Source: a virus. Taken from it: 30,595 nt of DNA. Under the pieces are notes generated by a model that searched no databases, was not told the DNA's origin, and saw nothing but the letters and a program-made list of their open reading frames with translations. The stretch is from the IMG/VR virus record IMGVR_UViG_3300025671_000326, positions 1 to 30,595 of that record; one strand, 5' to 3'. Shown here piece by piece: positions 7,515 through 14,838 of this stretch. The position numbers were made by a program, and so were the translations under genes. Numbering within the stretch: position 1 is the stretch's first letter; each line of letters begins with the position of its first letter.

Positions 7515-7887
7515 CGGTAATCCTCTGCAATTCTCTTAAACAAACTTGATCATCTTCGATTTCGTGAATATAACATCTTGGAAATTCAGGTAGTCTATTG
7601 AGAAAAACAATGAATGTTTTTACCGTAGACCAAAGAGATCTATCAATCTTAAAAAATAACATAGGAGTGGCAGCGTCATCAAAAATATTATAAAGAATGA
7701 TAAAATGATTTATCAATAAGTGAATTTTTAATTCACCACCACTCTTATATCTCTTAAGAAGTCTTTTGATATATCTGAAATGATTTAGATCTTTTTCAAA
7801 ATCCTCTCTCGTCACCGATTGAGGATTTTCATAGTTTTTAATAGCGAATAATAGAAAATTATCCTCGTTCAACTCAGTAAAAATCAT
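7501..7887 (-). CDS. Conserved phage protein of unknown function (DUF7207-like)
   Basis: This 128-aa, mostly helical protein has the conserved order NFLLFAIKNYENPQ, a helix with FRYIKRLLKRY, then LLINHFIILYNIF, AATPMLFFKI and FIVFLNRLPE. I recall this pattern from many marine T4-like phages under a DUF label without known function. The name DUF7207 is from memory and should be treated as tentative. ATG at 7887 begins just after the stop of the virion-like protein at 7891, so it probably shares late transcripts with it. Confidence 0.65.
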   Translation of the reverse strand: MIFTELNEDNFLLFAIKNYENPQSVTREDFEKDLNHFRYIKRLLKRYKSGGELKIHLLINHFIILYNIFDDAATPMLFFKIDRSLWSTVKTFIVFLNRLPEFPRCYIHEIEDDQVCLRELQRITDGEN

Positions 7888-7890
7888 TTA

Positions 7891-8661
7891 TCAGGAAAGA
7901 TCTGGATCACCGTTATAAAGAGGAGTATTACCAGTAGTAATACCAGACATAGCCACTAGAATCTCTTTCTTAACTCTTAAAGAACCAGAATTGTCAATGT
8001 AAGTAGTAACTCCAACCCAACCTACACCAGTTTCATATGCCGTTCCAGATGCTGAATCAGCTCCACCTTCAGCTACACCAAAAACATATCTATCATATCC
8101 ATCAACATTTCTCTTGAATGTAAGAACATCATTAGTCGATATTCCAGCAGAAATAGTTGAAGCTAAAGAAATAGTCGTTGAACCAACAGTTGAAATTTCA
8201 ATGATGTTTCCATCATTAACTAAAAAGTCACCAGAGATTACAAAAGAATCTACAACTGTAGAAATAATATCTGATCCAATTCCAGAGTTTGTTGTCGCCG
8301 TTCCAGTTTGAGTAAGAGTAGTTGAACTTGCTGCGGAAGTTAATGTCTGACTAAATGAACTATCAAGAATGGTATACTTAGGAAGTTGAGATACTGTGAA
8401 GTCGGTAGATGCAATAGATGCTCCACTCAGACCAGCAGTAGATCCAATGGTTAACTGGGTGGTACTTGCAATACCAACAATAACAGCATCACCAAAATAA
8501 GTTCCACCAGAACCACGAATACCAAATCTCATTACGTCGCCGGTTGCTGCAGCACCAACTTGACCGAAAGTTGTTCCACTTCCTGTTACAACGCCTGTAG
8601 AATAGTTAAGAGATACTGTTCCTGTAGACCCTACAGCGTCATTATTACCCCAGAGTGCCAT
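7891..8661 (-). CDS. Putative virion structural protein, Ser/Thr/Gly-rich beta repeats
   Basis: This 256-aa protein is almost free of Cys and Lys in its first half and rich in Ser, Thr, Gly and Ala, with short repeated beta-like units (TGSGTTF, STTLTQTGT, GSTTISLAST). The opening MALWGNNDAVGS, with the later TYFGDAVIV and STTQLTIGSTAGLSG, is a pattern I recall from structural proteins of marine T4-like phages. Where it sits in the particle is not known. An exact late promoter (8695-8702) stands upstream, after a terminator, so it begins a new late unit. Confidence 0.7.
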   Translation of the reverse strand: MALWGNNDAVGSTGTVSLNYSTGVVTGSGTTFGQVGAAATGDVMRFGIRGSGGTYFGDAVIVGIASTTQLTIGSTAGLSGASIASTDFTVSQLPKYTILDSSFSQTLTSAASSTTLTQTGTATTNSGIGSDIISTVVDSFVISGDFLVNDGNIIEISTVGSTTISLASTISAGISTNDVLTFKRNVDGYDRYVFGVAEGGADSASGTAYETGVGWVGVTTYIDNSGSLRVKKEILVAMSGITTGNTPLYNGDPDLS

Positions 8662-8694
8662 GTCTTTGCCTTAGATAAATTTCTATGATACTAA

Positions 8695-8702
8695 TATTTA
8701 TA
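8695..8702 (-). promoter_or_regulatory. T4-type late promoter, exact TATAAATA
   Basis: The octamer lies 33 bases before the ATG at 8661 and directly after the U-run of the terminator at 8705-8734. This is a clean terminator-then-promoter boundary. Confidence 0.7.
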
Positions 8703-8704
8703 AA

Positions 8705-8734
8705 AATAGGAGGACTTAATAAAGACCTCCTATT
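8705..8734 (-). terminator. Rho-independent terminator
   Basis: AATAGGAGG pairs with CCTCCTATT (9 bp, extended by CTT/AAG inside) and is followed by TTTTTAT. It ends the unit of the 67-aa gene at 8741. Confidence 0.8.
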
Positions 8735-8740
8735 GAAAAA

Positions 8741-8944
8741 TCAACCCTCTTCTCTAGCCCTGATAGCCTTAGATACAGCTTCAAGTAGTTGATCATCCAT
8801 GTCAGTCTTGGTCAATTTAACAGCTTTACCAAGAATGACGAGACAGATTTCAATCAATTTTTCACCAAGTTCCTCGTTTTCAGGAATTTTAGAAACTGTA
8901 GAATCTACAATTTTGTAAGCAAATGGAAGTAAGAATGATAACAT
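8741..8944 (-). CDS. Small conserved hypothetical protein with hydrophobic N-terminus
   Basis: This 67-aa protein opens with a hydrophobic stretch (MLSFLLPFAYKIVD), continues with an acidic linker (PENEELGEKL) and a second apolar helix (IEICLVILGKAVKL), and ends in an amphipathic helix (DDQLLEAVSKAIRAREE). It could be membrane-associated. It lies between a virion-type gene and a terminator. I recall similar small genes in marine T4-like phages, but no function. Confidence 0.6.
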   Translation of the reverse strand: MLSFLLPFAYKIVDSTVSKIPENEELGEKLIEICLVILGKAVKLTKTDMDDQLLEAVSKAIRAREEG

Positions 8945-8978
8945 GATTAGTTCCCAATAAAGGTATCTAATCTATATA

Positions 8979-9098
8979 TCATTTTTTTCTATAATCAGGC
9001 CTTCCAAGCCAACCATAACCTTGAGTGAAATGACCAGGACAACAAACAAATAAAGGTGCTTCTAATTCGTAAAATTCCTTATTATTTTTTTGTATCAA
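8979..9098 (-). CDS. Candidate 39-aa small protein, TTG start
   Basis: An open frame from TTG at 9098 to TGA at 8979 encodes a 39-residue peptide with a protein-like, non-repetitive end: EAPLFVCCPGHFTQGYGW followed by LGRPDYRKK. It begins inside the last codons of the 240-aa gene, where an A7 run precedes that gene's stop. The reading frame is +1 relative to that gene, so a frameshifted extension is an alternative to TTG initiation. The TTG has no clear ribosome site. The remaining 8945-8978 bases show nothing. Confidence 0.35.
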   Translation of the reverse strand: MIQKNNKEFYELEAPLFVCCPGHFTQGYGWLGRPDYRKK

Positions 9099-9804
9099 TA
9101 ATTGATTTTGATCCATATTTTGATTTAATCTGTGATTTGACAAAATCCATTGCGGCCTGAGATGCCTTTCTAGATTTTTCTTTTTCAGTATCAGTCATAG
9201 GGCCAGTCTTTATGCCCTTAGGTGGTTTAGTGTAATCGGCACGAGCACTCATACCACCACGTTCTAGATGACGATCTTTTAAACGATCAGATTCTTCTTC
9301 CCCAAAAAACTCTTCACCCATTGCCTTTGCAGGTTGAGATTGACCACCACTCTTCGACTTTTTCAATTCTTGTTCCCTTCTCATAGCGATCATTTTATCA
9401 ATTCTTGCTTTCTTTTTCTGAAGCATGAGTTCTTGTTGAGACATTGATGCCTCTTCACCAAGTTTTCTACCACCACGTTCTGCAGTTAACTTGGCGGCGA
9501 TAGCCATTTTCTGACGTTCCTTCTTGGTCTTACCTTTGAACTGAGGAGCATCTGACTTATAAAAGTCTTTTACAACGTCACCCATATCAGCTTTTTTAAG
9601 ATCAATCTTTTCATCAAGTTCAAAAACCTCAAGGACAGTTGCACCAATACCTTCAAAAGCTTCCTTGAGTTCAGGGTTGATGACAACTTTGTTTTTTACT
9701 TTCTTATCCTTAACACTCCTTTCAGGTTCGTCAGTATCTGGATTAATGGTATCCATAACTTCACGAAGATCTTCTCTCCAGTTTGAATATGAATTTCTTT
9801 TCAT
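9082..9804 (-). CDS. Putative virion-associated basic protein
   Basis: This 240-aa protein is highly charged and helical with no membrane segment. Recognisable blocks are SYSNWREDLREVMD near the start, DAPQFKGKTKKERQKMAIAA at about residues 89-108, and Lys/Gln-rich coiled regions after that. I recall the DAPQFKGK..MAIAA block from uncharacterised structural or head-associated proteins of marine T4-like phages. It sits in the late block beside probable internal head proteins and has an exact late promoter at 9836-9843. Its exact role is unknown. Confidence 0.65.
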   Translation of the reverse strand: MKRNSYSNWREDLREVMDTINPDTDEPERSVKDKKVKNKVVINPELKEAFEGIGATVLEVFELDEKIDLKKADMGDVVKDFYKSDAPQFKGKTKKERQKMAIAAKLTAERGGRKLGEEASMSQQELMLQKKKARIDKMIAMRREQELKKSKSGGQSQPAKAMGEEFFGEEESDRLKDRHLERGGMSARADYTKPPKGIKTGPMTDTEKEKSRKASQAAMDFVKSQIKSKYGSKSIIDTKK

Positions 9805-9812
9805 TGTAGTAG

Positions 9813-11099
9813 TCAGATACTTCTATTCTTATACTTATTTATAAACTCCCTAAATGTCTTAGGACCTTTATATGGTTTTCCACCATCTTGAAGATTAGTC
9901 TTATCTCCCTTCTCAAATCCAGGTGTCATCTTAGATGCATACTTAAAGTATCCATTAGTTCCAGACAAAGTATTTGGTTTATTAGGAGTTCTCACGATCT
10001 TACTCATTTTCACCTCAGTGTACTCACGAAGATCACGAATCCAAGACTTAAACATCATACCCTCTTCGGTCACACAAATCAAGTAATTGGTTCCTCTACG
10101 AATAACTTTACCAACTAATCCAGTATTCAGATTTTCAACCAACTGATCCATCTTAAAGATTTTACCAGTTACATAGTTTTCTCTTAAGTTCTTCCAATCA
10201 AACTTAGGAGCAATTTCCCACAAACTCCAAGATTCTGTTGCAATCTGCATACCCTTACGAACAGTATTCATAATGGTTTTAGCAGTCTTATCATCAATAT
10301 TATCAGGAATGCCTTTTCTAAAACTTTCAAAGTCATTCTCAGCCGCAGCCTTTCTCAACTTAGATGCGGACATACCAGTAACATCAGATGCTTCATCATC
10401 TCTCTGACCTGCAGAAATTGTTTCAATCTCATCAAAGTTATAGAGTTCACCATTATATTTCTGTGCCAAACTATCAAATTCTGAGACACGATCAGATCCT
10501 ACTACAATCTTGATATTTGAATATCCATCGTTACTAGCAATCTTTAAAGCATCAAAAATAGTCCTAACACCAGAATCATTAACTATATTATCAGAATGAT
10601 CGGGGAACATTTTTCTCATTAACTTCGTCTTCTGATCAGGATCCAATGGATTCTTCTTTGGATCGAATGACCTTGAAGGATAAATTCTCAAATCACCATC
10701 AGATGCAACTTGTCTTGCGTTATCTAAAAGTTTTTTATGTCCTACTGTAGGTGGATTAAATCTGCCAAATACCAATGTCAAAGTATCACCAGTCTTTTCT
10801 TGTTGTTGTTCTTCCTCATCACCAACTTCTCTTTCTTTTTTTATATCTTCTGGATTAGATGGTTTTTTCTGAGTTTCTTGATCTGGTGTCTTATACTTAC
10901 TTTCCTTTGAAGATTCTCTTTCAGCCGTCTTTGATTTTCTTTGAGTAAATACTAATTCTCCACCTTCAGTTCTGGCTACAACATTTCCGAGTTTATTGAC
11001 CCAGTTGCCTTTTCCATCACCAGTTAAACCAAGTTGTCTTGCTTTTTCAGAAGCTTTGGTTTTACGTGCTTCACTTAAAAAGTTGAAGAAATTTTTCAT
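9813..11099 (-). CDS. Probable internal head protein with nucleotidyltransferase domain
   Basis: This 428-aa protein combines three parts. Residues 1-11 (MKNFFNFLSEA) look like a T4 capsid-targeting leader with a gp21-type cleavage site LSE/A. Residues 12-60 form a small module (ARQLGL..GKGNW) shared with the 676-aa neighbour. After an acidic Gln-rich linker, residues 107-255 carry a cytidylyltransferase/NMN adenylyltransferase-like fold: VFGRFNPPTVGH (TxGH motif, 110-121), IVVGSDRV and MSASKLRKAA near the end of the domain. The substrate cannot be inferred; NAD precursors or CTP are possibilities. A late promoter lies 21 bases upstream. Packaging inside the head is inference from the leader. 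Confidence 0.75.
   Translation of the reverse strand: MKNFFNFLSEARKTKASEKARQLGLTGDGKGNWVNKLGNVVARTEGGELVFTQRKSKTAERESSKESKYKTPDQETQKKPSNPEDIKKEREVGDEEEQQQEKTGDTLTLVFGRFNPPTVGHKKLLDNARQVASDGDLRIYPSRSFDPKKNPLDPDQKTKLMRKMFPDHSDNIVNDSGVRTIFDALKIASNDGYSNIKIVVGSDRVSEFDSLAQKYNGELYNFDEIETISAGQRDDEASDVTGMSASKLRKAAAENDFESFRKGIPDNIDDKTAKTIMNTVRKGMQIATESWSLWEIAPKFDWKNLRENYVTGKIFKMDQLVENLNTGLVGKVIRRGTNYLICVTEEGMMFKSWIRDLREYTEVKMSKIVRTPNKPNTLSGTNGYFKYASKMTPGFEKGDKTNLQDGGKPYKGPKTFREFINKYKNRSI
9836..9843 (-). promoter_or_regulatory. T4-type late promoter, exact TATAAATA
   Basis: The octamer lies 31 bases before the ATG at 9804 and is embedded in the last codons of the 428-aa gene (coding for FINKY). Confidence 0.55.
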
Positions 11100-11120
11100 T
11101 ACTCTATTATCTTATAATAA

Positions 11121-11128
11121 TATTTATT
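11121..11128 (-). promoter_or_regulatory. T4-type late promoter, AATAAATA
   Basis: A 7-of-8 match to TATAAATA in an AT-rich gap, 21 bases before the ATG at 11099. Confidence 0.5.
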
Positions 11129-13157
11129 ATACGAATCTATTGTTCTTATTATACTTGGAAAGAAAAGACTTTCCATAAGTAGTGGACACTCTTTTAACTG
11201 TCTCATACTCTTCCTTAAAGACCTTACCAGCCTTCCTATCGTCAAGAATATCCTGATCAATAAGACCAAGTTCAATCAATTTTTTATTGACAGCCTTTGG
11301 TGATCTTTCCTGATTACCAGAAGCAATTGCTTCTGCCCAACCATCCATATATCTTTTTCTATCTTTTGGTTTTGCATTAGCCATGGACTGTAAGAACCCA
11401 CGATATACATTTTCTTGAAGAGCAATCGTCCTTCTTCCAGACTTATCAGTAATACCTCTGCTCAATCCTGCAGCTTTAAGTAATTGTTTACCAAGTTTAG
11501 ATTTCATACCTGCCGCTTTCTTCTTATCCTTTGGATCCGTTGCAACTTTACGAAACTCTTCTCTTAGACTTGTATATCTTCCATCATCTTCACCAAAGTG
11601 TTCTTGTAAGATTTCTCTAGTTACTCCGTCACCGAGACCTTTACCACCTTCACCAAGAAGTGTCTTCACGAGTTGATCACCTACATCACCTATTTGATTT
11701 TGTTTTTCAAATAACTTCTCGATACCACCAAAATCTTCCTCCGATTTATCCTTATGAACATCAACTTCTTTTTCAAAGAAGTCTTTCATCGACATATCAA
11801 CTTTCTTCTGGTTGATATTTGAGTTGATTAGAGTAAAGTTATCATCATTTTCTCTCTGTTCCCACTCCTCTTTACCTGGTGCACCACCATCTTTATTGTT
11901 AAAACCACGAACATGTTCTAAGTCCATGGCTTGAAGATCAAGAGGAAGACCAGTGTATGCATCACGACCACCCTGTTCAAGGTAAATACGCCACATTAAC
12001 TTTGCTCTATCCTTATTATTAGCTGCACCTCGTCTTACTGTCCCATCTTCATTTCTGCCAAGATAGTGCATGTCTTTATGTGCCTTATCATCTGACACAT
12101 ACTTATCATTAGTCACCTGACCCTTACCACTCAAAGACTTCTTAAATGAATCAGGAAGAATATCAAAGGATGCACTAACAAACTCATCAGATACCTTATT
12201 GGATCTTACAGAATCAACAAACTTTTTGATCTGTTCTGGAGATCCATCACCATAACCCTCCAATAAACGATCACGATTTGCCATAAGGTTTTGAACATCA
12301 GCATACCCTAAATTATTCTTACCTGCACCAGAATTCACTCTTCCTTCAAATGTCTTTGCATGTGCCATTGACTTAAGAAATGATCTCTTATCAGTTGCAC
12401 TTGGAATGGTAGACAAAGATTCTTGGAACTTTGTAAACTTTTTCTCCATCATCTTTCTCTGACGATCGGCTAGAGCCTTCATCATAATCTCAGCTTCTTT
12501 AGTGAATTCTTCATATTCACTATCAAATGCCTCATCATCATTAGTATAATCAATATCATCCTGAGTTTCTGATACAACATCATCAAGAGTTTTAAACTCT
12601 GATTCATCTTTAGGTGTTTCTTCACCTCTAATATCAGAGAGTAAATCATCAAGACCTTCTGGTTCTTGAGTCTCATCCTCCGGTTCTATCTGAGGCTCAT
12701 CTTTTGTAATCATATCATCAGCCTGTTGAGAAATCTGTTTCTTTCTCGCAGGACTCATGACATTCCCACGACCACGAGAGAGTTGTTTTACTACTTCTTT
12801 TTTGTCTCCACTTGTCAAAGTAGTTTCAGAAGGACCACCAGGTACTACCCTATTCATCTGATCACCTACAGGAGGTTCAGGTTGTGCCTGTTGTTGAGTT
12901 ATCTGTTTGAATTGAGAAAATGTTTGTTGTTGAGGTTCTTGTTGAGTAGGTTGTTGTTTGGGTTCTTCTGATGCATCAAGTTTTTCAAGAGTAGTCTGAC
13001 CACCACTCTTAGTACTCTTATGAGTTACTTTTCCAGTTCTTGGATCTCTCCATTTTCCATAACCAGCATATTCCAAACCCATTTCACGAGCCTGGTCAGC
13101 TGCACTAGCCTCAAGTAATGTATTAACGTTTTTTAAATATTTAAAAACATCCATCAT
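11127..13157 (-). CDS. Probable internal head protein with HNH nuclease-like domain
   Basis: This 676-aa protein has an N-terminal leader with a gp21-type site (LLE/A, about residue 17), then a module AREMGL..GYGKWRD..TGKV shared with the 428-aa neighbour, a long Gln/Pro- and acid-rich linker, and an HNH-like core at roughly 385-450. The core reads DAYTGLPLDL, MDLEHVRGF (His about 415) and NDDNFTLINSNINQKK, in the order expected for HNH nucleases. No Cys pair supports a zinc site. It could be a head-packaged nuclease injected with the DNA, or a processing factor. ATG at 13157 is preferred, with a second ATG next to it. Confidence 0.7.
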   Translation of the reverse strand: MMDVFKYLKNVNTLLEASAADQAREMGLEYAGYGKWRDPRTGKVTHKSTKSGGQTTLEKLDASEEPKQQPTQQEPQQQTFSQFKQITQQQAQPEPPVGDQMNRVVPGGPSETTLTSGDKKEVVKQLSRGRGNVMSPARKKQISQQADDMITKDEPQIEPEDETQEPEGLDDLLSDIRGEETPKDESEFKTLDDVVSETQDDIDYTNDDEAFDSEYEEFTKEAEIMMKALADRQRKMMEKKFTKFQESLSTIPSATDKRSFLKSMAHAKTFEGRVNSGAGKNNLGYADVQNLMANRDRLLEGYGDGSPEQIKKFVDSVRSNKVSDEFVSASFDILPDSFKKSLSGKGQVTNDKYVSDDKAHKDMHYLGRNEDGTVRRGAANNKDRAKLMWRIYLEQGGRDAYTGLPLDLQAMDLEHVRGFNNKDGGAPGKEEWEQRENDDNFTLINSNINQKKVDMSMKDFFEKEVDVHKDKSEEDFGGIEKLFEKQNQIGDVGDQLVKTLLGEGGKGLGDGVTREILQEHFGEDDGRYTSLREEFRKVATDPKDKKKAAGMKSKLGKQLLKAAGLSRGITDKSGRRTIALQENVYRGFLQSMANAKPKDRKRYMDGWAEAIASGNQERSPKAVNKKLIELGLIDQDILDDRKAGKVFKEEYETVKRVSTTYGKSFLSKYNKNNRFV

Positions 13158-13161
13158 ATCT

Positions 13162-13230
13162 TTACAATTGGTTTACCTGTAATGAGTCACCTTCACCTGA
13201 TTCTTTTAGAAACTGTAGAAAACTTTTCAT
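13162..13230 (-). CDS. 22-aa mini-ORF resembling a bare capsid-targeting leader
   Basis: An ATG at 13230 opens a 22-codon frame starting MKSFLQFLKESG and ending at TAA, five bases before the next gene. The first eleven residues match the pattern of T4 internal-protein leaders (MKxxxxFLxE then a small residue). A late-promoter octamer and an AAGGA lie upstream. It may be a leader peptide gene, or the remains of an internal head protein whose body was lost. Confidence 0.4.
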   Translation of the reverse strand: MKSFLQFLKESGEGDSLQVNQL

Positions 13231-13246
13231 TTATATTATTAGTCCT

Positions 13247-13254
13247 TATTTATT
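13247..13254 (-). promoter_or_regulatory. T4-type late promoter, AATAAATA
   Basis: A 7-of-8 match, 16 bases before the mini-ORF ATG at 13230 and upstream of the 676-aa gene, which it would also serve. Confidence 0.5.
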
Positions 13255-13263
13255 ATTTAGTTA

Positions 13264-14664
13264 TTATTCTAACTTATAATAAGGTGCAGAAATGACTGAT
13301 TGTGAAGAAGCATATAAGAGAAGATCTTCACAAACTTGATTTCTTTTATCATTATTCGATATTCCAGTAATGATTTTATAAAGATAATAATTTGACCCCA
13401 TTGCGTAAAGAAAACCCTCTAGTTCTCCTTTTTTCACTTTATTTTGAATCACTTCCGTATATTTCTTTTCAGTAAATCCAGGTGATGTTTTTTCTATAAG
13501 TTCTTTAACATTTGATTCCAAAGTTTGTCTAGCAGCACCACCACGATTAATAATTGGTCTAACATCTGGCACTTGATCAAGATCATGTAATTTTAAAATT
13601 AAATTAAGAGAACCTAAACCAACCTTTCCCTGGTTTGCACTCGCACCTTTTACTTCACCTTGAAATCCAGTGGTAGCCTTTGGTCCATCAAAACTTCTAA
13701 ATTGAATCTCAACATTAGGTTTAAACTTCATATAAAGATCCGCACCAACTATACCTTTCCTATTAAAATTCTCAAAGGTATGATCTCTTGCAGTTTTTGG
13801 ATCTACATTTTTAGTTGATAGTTTTGCATTTTCAGTAATTTTTTTAAGAGATACTCCAAACATTATTGGACCTTGACCCTCACCAATTAATCTATGCATC
13901 ATACATTGATTCAATCCTTTCAAAGTATTCTCTTCATCCAAACACTTATGTTTATAATTTTTGGTAGTAACATAAATGTCTGCAGGAGACCACTTATTAA
14001 TATCAATTCTCACTTTCTCCGCACTCTTAACTCTTTTAAAAGCATCCTCAATATATTTTACTTCTGCTCCACCTCTATGAAACTTGACTCCTTTATTTTT
14101 TAGTTCACTAAATTTTTCCCACAGTTCATTTGCACCTTTCACACATGATTCATGCCATTCATCACTTAAAGTTTTGATGTTTGCAATTGTATCATCAATA
14201 TCATACATACTACTTGCAGATTTAATATTTTCTTCATTAAAATCTGAGGAGGTTATTTTACCTCCCTTCATAAAAGCAATAGCAGCATATACTGCTTGAC
14301 CACACTCAAACTTTTTAGTTTCCGTAGCACCTGCGCCAGAACCACCCTTTTTTCCTTTAAAAATATACCTTATAACCGATTTTGAAGTCTCTTTAATTTG
14401 AATACCATCAAAAGTGGATTCTGGTATCTTACTAATAACAAAATCATAACTGCCAAAATTAACCTTGGCATCTTTACTATTAGGACCCTGCTTTAATCCA
14501 GATGCCTTTAAAGCATCCACCATATCCGATCTAGCAGAAACTCTATCATCAACATTAATTACAATTTTAGTCAATCTAGCAGTAGCATCTACTTTAGGTT
14601 CAGTTATTCCCAAATCTTGAGTAACTTTATTAACAGCAAGTAATACTTCAGAAAGAGTTGCCAT
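13264..14664 (-). CDS. Conserved phage protein in the late block, function unknown
   Basis: This 466-aa soluble protein has no leader like its neighbours. Notable blocks are NKWSPADIYV at about 223-232 and IMFGVSLKKI at about 267-276. An acidic residue in PADI and a later Ser-Leu-Lys are the order seen in some PD-(D/E)XK nuclease-like proteins, but I could not find a complete catalytic set, so this is a weak hint. The N-terminus (LTKIVINVDDR) looks like a small alpha/beta domain. The gene follows the tRNA directly, with a TCTAAATA octamer 19 bases before the ATG, so it is probably late. Confidence 0.65.
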   Translation of the reverse strand: MATLSEVLLAVNKVTQDLGITEPKVDATARLTKIVINVDDRVSARSDMVDALKASGLKQGPNSKDAKVNFGSYDFVISKIPESTFDGIQIKETSKSVIRYIFKGKKGGSGAGATETKKFECGQAVYAAIAFMKGGKITSSDFNEENIKSASSMYDIDDTIANIKTLSDEWHESCVKGANELWEKFSELKNKGVKFHRGGAEVKYIEDAFKRVKSAEKVRIDINKWSPADIYVTTKNYKHKCLDEENTLKGLNQCMMHRLIGEGQGPIMFGVSLKKITENAKLSTKNVDPKTARDHTFENFNRKGIVGADLYMKFKPNVEIQFRSFDGPKATTGFQGEVKGASANQGKVGLGSLNLILKLHDLDQVPDVRPIINRGGAARQTLESNVKELIEKTSPGFTEKKYTEVIQNKVKKGELEGFLYAMGSNYYLYKIITGISNNDKRNQVCEDLLLYASSQSVISAPYYKLE

Positions 14665-14683
14665 TTTATTAATACTTTTTGAG

Positions 14684-14691
14684 TATTTAGA
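14684..14691 (-). promoter_or_regulatory. Possible T4-type late promoter, TCTAAATA
   Basis: A 7-of-8 match immediately after the tRNA 3' end, 19 bases before the ATG at 14664. Confidence 0.4.
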
Positions 14692-14692
14692 A

Positions 14693-14764
14693 TGGAGTGT
14701 AAGGAAATCGAATCCTTATTGCTGGAATGCAAATCCAGAGTAATAACCGTTATACGAACACCCC
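14693..14764 (-). tRNA. tRNA-Ala (anticodon TGC)
   Basis: A 72-nt cloverleaf reads on the minus strand. The acceptor GGGGTGT pairs with ACACTCC and includes G3:U70, the alanine identity pair, with discriminator A. The D arm is GTAT/TTAC (three good pairs) with GG in the loop. The anticodon stem CTGGA/TCCAG encloses TTTGCAT, giving UGC. The T arm AAGGA/TCCTT encloses TTCGATT. CCA is not encoded. It reads GCA and other GCN codons, common in AT-rich phage genes. It has its own sigma70-like promoter and sits inside the late block. Confidence 0.88.
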
Positions 14765-14775
14765 AAGTATCAAAC

Positions 14776-14804
14776 ATTATAAAACCCCTCAACTAAAAAG
14801 TCAA
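14776..14804 (-). promoter_or_regulatory. Sigma70-type promoter for the tRNA gene
   Basis: On the minus strand TTGACT (14799-14804) and TATAAT (14776-14781) are separated by exactly 17 bases. Predicted initiation is a few bases before the tRNA 5' end at 14764. It is the best consensus host-type promoter I found in the window. Confidence 0.75.
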
Positions 14805-14808
14805 GGGG
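14781..14808 (-). terminator. Terminator hairpin overlapping the tRNA promoter
   Basis: CCCCTTGAC pairs with GTTGAGGGG (two G-U pairs) around a TTTTTA loop and is followed by TTTTAT. It would end transcripts of the 493-aa gene; the same bases supply the -35 and spacer of the tRNA promoter. Confidence 0.65.
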
Positions 14809-14830
14809 CTAGAATGTCAACTTCCCGACT

Positions 14831-14838
14831 TATTTATC
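14831..14838 (-). promoter_or_regulatory. Late-promoter-like octamer GATAAATA after the 493-aa gene
   Basis: A 7-of-8 match overlapping the stop codon of the 493-aa gene. The terminator just downstream makes its use doubtful. Confidence 0.25.
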
